From positions 1 to 9,412 of the forward strand of contig DDMS01000001.1 in NCBI GenBank assembly GCA_002340765.1: a DNA stretch of 9,412 bases, given 5' to 3'. This DNA comes from Flavobacteriaceae bacterium UBA2540. GTDB lineage: Bacteria > Bacteroidota > Bacteroidia > Flavobacteriales > Flavobacteriaceae. The position numbers and the translations under genes were made by a program. Each line of letters starts with the position of its first letter. Position 1 is the first letter of the stretch. Under the pieces are notes generated by a model. The model saw only the letters and a program-made list of their open reading frames with translations, ran no database searches and was not told where the DNA came from. This document shows, in pieces, positions 5,929 through 9,412 of the stretch.

Positions 5929-6786
5929 ATGAGTAACTTACGAATTGCAATTCAGAAAGCGGGAAGATTACATGACGAATCCATGGAAATCCTGAAAGAC
6001 ATTGGTATTTCTATTGATAATGGAAAAGACCAACTCAAAGCCGCAGCTAGGGATTTTCCTGTAGAAGTTTTTTATTTACGGAATGGAGATATTCCCCAGT
6101 ATTTGAGAGATGGAGTCGTAGATGCTGCTATTATTGGCGAAAATATTTTGATTGAAAAAGGAAGTGATTTGCCTTTTGTAGAGCGTTTGGGGTTTTCAAA
6201 ATGTAAAGTTTCTATTGCAGTCCCAAAAGAATCAGACGCTGCTTGTTTGAAAGATTTGGCAGGAAAAGAAATCGCCACTTCCTATCCCGAAACTGTAAAA
6301 CGTTTTTTAGATGCACAAGGTATTACTGCCAAATTGCACATTATCAATGGTTCAGTAGAAATTGCTCCCAATATTGGTTTGGCAGATGGCATTTGCGACA
6401 TCGTTTCTAGCGGAAGTACGCTTTTCAAAAACGGTTTAAAAGAGATTGAAGTGTTGCTAAAATCAGAGGCTGTGTTGGCAGTTTCTCCAAAAATGAATGC
6501 AGAACGCAAAGCCATTTTAGAGAAAATTCAATTTAGAATTAAGTCTGTATTAAAAGGACGTGAATCAAAATATATTTTATTGAATGCGCCCAATGACAAA
6601 TTACACGAAATTATCAAATTGTTACCGGGAATGAGAAGTCCAACTGTGATGCCATTGGCAGAAAAAGGTTGGAGTTCAGTGCACACAGTGATTTCTAAAA
6701 ATACATTTTGGGAAATTATTGACGAACTAAAAAGCAAAGGTGCAGAGGGAATTTTGGTATGTCCAATTGAAAAAATGGTTTTATAA
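5929..6786 (+). CDS. hisG: ATP phosphoribosyltransferase, long form (HisG)
   Basis: HisG catalyses the first, committed step of histidine synthesis, joining ATP and PRPP to give phosphoribosyl-ATP in the cytoplasm. The 285-residue protein is the long form. Two catalytic lobes open with LRIAIQKAGRLHDESMEIL (4-22) and carry the PRPP-binding loop around ADGICDIVSSGSTL (152-165). A C-terminal regulatory ACT-like domain follows (about 210-285, including LLPGMRSPTVMPL), the site of histidine feedback inhibition in this form. No separate HisZ is therefore needed. ATG 5929 is chosen because it follows an A-rich tract and gives the normal N-terminus. An in-frame TTG at 5866 lies inside the terminator stem and is not credible. 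It is the first structural gene behind the attenuator, and hisD follows after 3 bases. Confidence 0.97.
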   Translation: MSNLRIAIQKAGRLHDESMEILKDIGISIDNGKDQLKAAARDFPVEVFYLRNGDIPQYLRDGVVDAAIIGENILIEKGSDLPFVERLGFSKCKVSIAVPKESDAACLKDLAGKEIATSYPETVKRFLDAQGITAKLHIINGSVEIAPNIGLADGICDIVSSGSTLFKNGLKEIEVLLKSEAVLAVSPKMNAERKAILEKIQFRIKSVLKGRESKYILLNAPNDKLHEIIKLLPGMRSPTVMPLAEKGWSSVHTVISKNTFWEIIDELKSKGAEGILVCPIEKMVL

Positions 6787-6789
6787 TTT

Positions 6790-8073
6790 ATGAAAACAAT
6801 ACTCAATCCCAATCAAAAAGATTGGAAAAAAATCTTAGAAAGACCCACCAAAACATTTGATGATATCGAAAAGACGGTTTTACAGATTTTTGATGACGTT
6901 CAAAAAAACGGAGATTTTGCCGTTGAAAAGTACACACAATTGTTTGATGGAGTTTCCATCGACAATAAATTTGTTTCTTCGGATGAAATTACGGAAGCCA
7001 TTTCATTGATTGATTCGGAATTGAAAGATGCAATTCGAGTTGCTCATCAAAATATTACCATCTTTCATAAAGCCCAAAAAACCGAAAAAGTAAGCAAAGA
7101 GACATACAGAGGTGTATTTTGTTGGCAAGAAAAAAGACCAATTCAAAAAGTAGGATTGTATATTCCTGGTGGCACAGCTCCATTATTCTCAACAGTATTG
7201 ATGTTGGCAATTCCTGCGGAAATTGCAGAATGCAAAGAAATTGTTTTGTGTTCACCACCAAACAAAGAAGGGAAAATTCATCCTGCTATTTTGTATGCAG
7301 CGCACTTATGTGGTGTTTCAAAAATCATCAAAGTGGGAGGTATTCAAGCTATTGCAGCATTGACTTTTGGGACAGAAAGCATTCCACAAGTGTATAAAAT
7401 ATTTGGACCAGGAAATCAGTTTGTAACGGTTGCCAAACAATTAGCCACCAAATACGGAGTTGCTATTGATATGCCTGCAGGCCCTAGCGAATTATTAGTA
7501 GTTGCAGATGATTCAGCCAATGCAAGTTATGTAGCCGCAGATTTATTGAGTCAAGCAGAGCATGGTGCTGATAGTCAAGTAGTTTTAGTCTCTACATCTA
7601 AAGTGTTGATTGAAGAAGTTTCTGCTGAAATTTCAAAACAATTGGCTGTATTGCCAAGAGTAGCAATTGCCACAAAAGCAATCGAAAACTCGAAATCTAT
7701 TTACCTAGAAAACGATCAGTTGTGTTTAGATTTGATCAATGAATATGGCCCTGAACATTTTATAGTTGCTACAAAAAACAATGATTTTTATTTAGACAAC
7801 ATCGAAAATGCAGGTTCTGTTTTTATAGGGAATTATACCCCAGAAAGTGCAGGAGATTATGCATCAGGAACCAATCATACATTGCCGACAAACGGATTTA
7901 GCAAATCATATTCTGGTGTAAATTTAGATAGTTTTTTGAAAAGTATTACTTTTCAAGAAATTTCGAAAGAAGGAATCAAAAGACTCGGAAAATCTATTGA
8001 AATCATGGCTGAAGCAGAAGGTTTGCAAGCACACAAAAACGCAGTTACTATAAGATTAAAAGACTTGATATGA
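6790..8073 (+). CDS. hisD: Histidinol dehydrogenase (HisD)
   Basis: HisD performs the last two steps of the pathway, oxidising histidinol through histidinal to histidine with NAD+ and a bound zinc ion. The 427-residue length is normal. Conserved features are the nucleotide-binding region around GGTAPLFSTVLMLAIPA, the IKVGGIQAIAALTFGTE segment and FGPGNQFV. The zinc and active-site residues are also in place: Gln255 and His258 in SQAEHGADSQ, Glu322 and His323 in YGPEHF, Asp356 and His363 in GDYASGTNHTLPT, and His415 in LQAHKNAV. All expected ligands are present, so the enzyme should be active. It begins 3 bases after hisG and its stop overlaps the hisC start in ATGA (8070-8073), both signs of one co-translated operon. 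Confidence 0.97.
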   Translation: MKTILNPNQKDWKKILERPTKTFDDIEKTVLQIFDDVQKNGDFAVEKYTQLFDGVSIDNKFVSSDEITEAISLIDSELKDAIRVAHQNITIFHKAQKTEKVSKETYRGVFCWQEKRPIQKVGLYIPGGTAPLFSTVLMLAIPAEIAECKEIVLCSPPNKEGKIHPAILYAAHLCGVSKIIKVGGIQAIAALTFGTESIPQVYKIFGPGNQFVTVAKQLATKYGVAIDMPAGPSELLVVADDSANASYVAADLLSQAEHGADSQVVLVSTSKVLIEEVSAEISKQLAVLPRVAIATKAIENSKSIYLENDQLCLDLINEYGPEHFIVATKNNDFYLDNIENAGSVFIGNYTPESAGDYASGTNHTLPTNGFSKSYSGVNLDSFLKSITFQEISKEGIKRLGKSIEIMAEAEGLQAHKNAVTIRLKDLI

Positions 8074-9119
8074 AGCCAATTAAAGATTTGGTAAGAGACT
8101 GTATCAAAGTCTTGAAGCCCTATTCATCAGCAAGAGATGAATATAAAGAAGTGTTAATTGAAGAGATGATTTTCTTAGATGCCAATGAAAATCCGTTCGA
8201 AAATGGGGTGAATCGTTATCCAGATCCACAACAAAATAAAGTGAAACAAGCGTTGTCAAAAAACAACGGAATTCATCGAAAAAATATCCTTTTAGGAAAT
8301 GGAAGTGATGAAGTATTGGACTTGATTTTTAGGGCTTTCTGTGAACCTAACAAAGATAATATTATTACATTGCCACCAACCTATGGAATGTATTCTGTAT
8401 TGGCAAATATCAACGGAATTGAAGATCGAAAAGTGATGTTGTCGACTGATTTTCAGCCAAAAGTGGAACAAATTTTATCCTCAGTTGATAAAAACACAAA
8501 AGTGTTATTTTTATGTTCACCAAACAATCCAACAGGCAATAGTTTTTCTACAGAAAAAGTTGAGACTTTGTTGCAACGTTTCCCAGGTTTGGTATTGATT
8601 GACGAGGCATATATTGATTTTTCGAAACAAGAAAGTTGGGCGAATCAATTGAGAATTTATCCAAATTTAGTCATCACACAAACACTTTCAAAAGCTTATG
8701 GAATGGCAGGAATCCGTTTGGGAATTTGCTATGCATCCGAAGAAATCATCCAAATTTTGAATAAAATAAAACCACCTTATAACGTAAATGAATTAACTCA
8801 GCAAAAAGCGGTGGAACGTTTGCAAGATAGGGAAAGAGTTGCCCAAGAAATTGCATCTATTTTATCCGAAAGAAATCACTTGTCAATTGCCTTGGAAGAG
8901 ATTTCATTTATCGAAAAAATCTATGCATCAGATGCCAATTTTATTTTGATAAAAGTAGATGATGCCACTAAAAGATACAATCAATTGATTGCAAATGGCA
9001 TTGTGATTCGAAATAGAACTAACCAACCTTTGTGTGAAAACACGCTGCGTTTGACAGTAGGAATTAAAGAAGAGAATGAGAAATTAATGAAAGGATTAAA
9101 AGACCTACAAGGTTATTAA
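8070..9119 (+). CDS. hisC: Histidinol-phosphate aminotransferase (HisC)
   Basis: HisC is a PLP-dependent fold-type I aminotransferase that converts imidazole-acetol phosphate and glutamate to histidinol phosphate and 2-oxoglutarate. The 349 residues match the family. Visible signatures are LDANENPF near the N-terminus, LGNGSDEVLDLIFRAF, the PLP-contacting Asn153 in SPNNPTGN, Asp178 and Tyr181 in LIDEAYIDF, the Schiff-base Lys208 in TLSKAYGMAGIRLG, Arg216 for the cofactor phosphate, and Arg327 in NTLRLTVG for the substrate carboxylate. Its start overlaps hisD by 4 bases. The last residues (KDLQGY) are encoded by sequence that matches the arm of the palindromic repeat found in the following gap, so the extreme C-terminus may have been remodelled by the repeat. 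This should not affect the active site. Confidence 0.96.
   Translation: MKPIKDLVRDCIKVLKPYSSARDEYKEVLIEEMIFLDANENPFENGVNRYPDPQQNKVKQALSKNNGIHRKNILLGNGSDEVLDLIFRAFCEPNKDNIITLPPTYGMYSVLANINGIEDRKVMLSTDFQPKVEQILSSVDKNTKVLFLCSPNNPTGNSFSTEKVETLLQRFPGLVLIDEAYIDFSKQESWANQLRIYPNLVITQTLSKAYGMAGIRLGICYASEEIIQILNKIKPPYNVNELTQQKAVERLQDRERVAQEIASILSERNHLSIALEEISFIEKIYASDANFILIKVDDATKRYNQLIANGIVIRNRTNQPLCENTLRLTVGIKEENEKLMKGLKDLQGY
9102..9114 (+). repeat. Repeat half-site inside the 3' end of hisC
   Basis: GACCTACAAGGTT matches, with a single difference, the arm GACCTGCAAGGTT at 9126-9138. It lies within the last codons of hisC (K-D-L-Q-G-Y). The preceding ATTAAAAGACCT (9095-9106) also recurs exactly at 9212-9223, at the head of the third palindrome. 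There is no matching right arm here, so it is a partial copy. Confidence 0.7.
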
Positions 9120-9125
9120 CTTACT

Positions 9126-9149
9126 GACCTGCAAGGTTTCAAAAACCTT
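9126..9149. repeat. Palindromic intergenic repeat, copy 1
   Basis: The left arm GACCTGCAAGGTTT is followed by a shortened right arm. AAGGTTT (9133-9139) pairs with AAACCTT (9143-9149) across a 3-nt loop. The outer CTGC part has no partner, so the right arm appears truncated or diverged. There is no run of T immediately after the stem, so it does not look like a terminator. Confidence 0.7.
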
Positions 9150-9173
9150 AAAGTCTAAAAAAAATAGGAAATA

Positions 9174-9200
9174 CCTACAAGGCTTTTGAAACCTTGCAGG
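9174..9200. repeat. Palindromic intergenic repeat, copy 2
   Basis: CCTACAAGG (9174-9182) pairs with CCTTGCAGG (9192-9200) with one A-C mismatch; two further pairs can form inside. The left arm has the same A as the hisC half-site, while the right arm is complementary to the CCTGCAAGG version of copy 1. This suggests the arms have drifted separately. Confidence 0.75.
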
Positions 9201-9219
9201 AAAAACGAAGTATTAAAAG

Positions 9220-9248
9220 ACCTCACAGGTTTTAAAAACCTGTGAGGT
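9220..9248. repeat. Palindromic intergenic repeat, copy 3 (perfect)
   Basis: ACCTCACAGGTTT (9220-9232) pairs perfectly with AAACCTGTGAGGT (9236-9248), 13 bp with a 3-nt loop. It shares the ACCT-CA-AGGTTT scheme of the other copies but with CTCACAGG in the centre of the arm. No T-run follows on the + strand. It ends 26 bases before hisB and would form a strong hairpin in the his mRNA. Confidence 0.85.
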
Positions 9249-9274
9249 ATGAAAAAAAGATTAATAAGTTAAAT

Positions 9275-9412
9275 ATGAAAAAAATTTTATTCATAGACAG
9301 AGATGGCACATTAGTATTAGAGCCACCTATTGATTATCAATTAGATAGTTTAGAAAAATTGGAGTTTTATCCAGGTGTTTTTCGTTGGTTAGGTAAAATC
9401 GCAGAAGAATTG
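9275..9412 (+). CDS. hisB: HisB, N-terminal phosphatase part (cut by window end)
   Basis: The first 46 codons are present and run off the end of the window. The protein starts MKKILFIDRDGTLV, with the HAD-phosphatase motif DxDGT (Asp8, Asp10), and continues to EFYPGVFRWLG. This is the N-terminal histidinol-phosphatase domain of HisB, which releases phosphate from histidinol phosphate. In Bacteroidota it is normally fused to an imidazoleglycerol-phosphate dehydratase domain, which would lie beyond the window. The ATG at 9275 follows an A/T-rich tract. Unlike the tight junctions upstream, 155 bases of repeat-filled DNA separate it from hisC. The gene order G-D-C-B is preserved, so it probably still belongs to the his operon. 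Confidence 0.92.
   Translation, partial: MKKILFIDRDGTLVLEPPIDYQLDSLEKLEFYPGVFRWLGKIAEEL

Noticed and set aside
9220..9258. Third palindrome as a terminator ending the his operon after hisC
   Set aside because: The stem is followed by ATGAAAAAAAGA and not by T residues on the + strand, and hisB follows in the same direction.

Overview
The window reads as chromosomal DNA from a flavobacterium-like member of the Bacteroidota. The DNA is AT-rich, the genes start after A-rich tracts instead of a clear GGAGG, the -7 promoter elements resemble TAnnTTTG, and the gene families (paired DUF4252 proteins behind an ECF sigma factor, the his order G-D-C-B, long-form HisG) fit that group. This assignment rests on reading the sequence and protein families by eye; no search was run.

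Region 1 (about 400-2603, + strand) is an ECF sigma operon. It holds a sigma-70 family ECF factor (484-993), an overlapping single-span membrane protein that is the natural anti-sigma candidate (980-1414), a secreted DUF4252 protein (1435-1953) and a DUF4252 lipoprotein (2016-2549). An ECF-like promoter, TGTAAC-N16-CGTC, lies just upstream, so the operon may activate itself. One terminator-like hairpin separates the two DUF4252 genes and another closes the unit. The 400 bases before the operon show no supportable gene.

Region 2 (2666-5134, + strand) is a secreted M1-family zinc aminopeptidase with every catalytic motif intact and a helical C-terminal extension. It has its own TAnnTTTG promoter element.

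Region 3 (5135-5720) looks empty but holds, on the minus strand, the wrecked N-terminus of a DUF262 (GmrS-like, defence-type) protein. The remnant has recognisable QRNYDW and DGQQR motifs, is interrupted by stop codons and a frameshift, and ends abruptly at a segment of unknown origin.

Region 4 (5721-9412, + strand) is the start of the histidine operon: hisG, hisD, hisC and the first 46 codons of hisB. A complete-looking attenuator precedes hisG. It consists of an 18-codon leader peptide with three consecutive His codons, a 12-bp terminator hairpin and a plausible antiterminator that uses the same bases. The hisG-hisD-hisC spacing is tight (3-nt gap, then a 4-nt ATGA overlap). The hisC-hisB gap is instead filled by a cluster of related palindromic repeats, and one repeat arm forms the last codons of hisC.

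The most noteworthy items are the his attenuator, the DUF262 relic and the repeat cluster that reaches into hisC.
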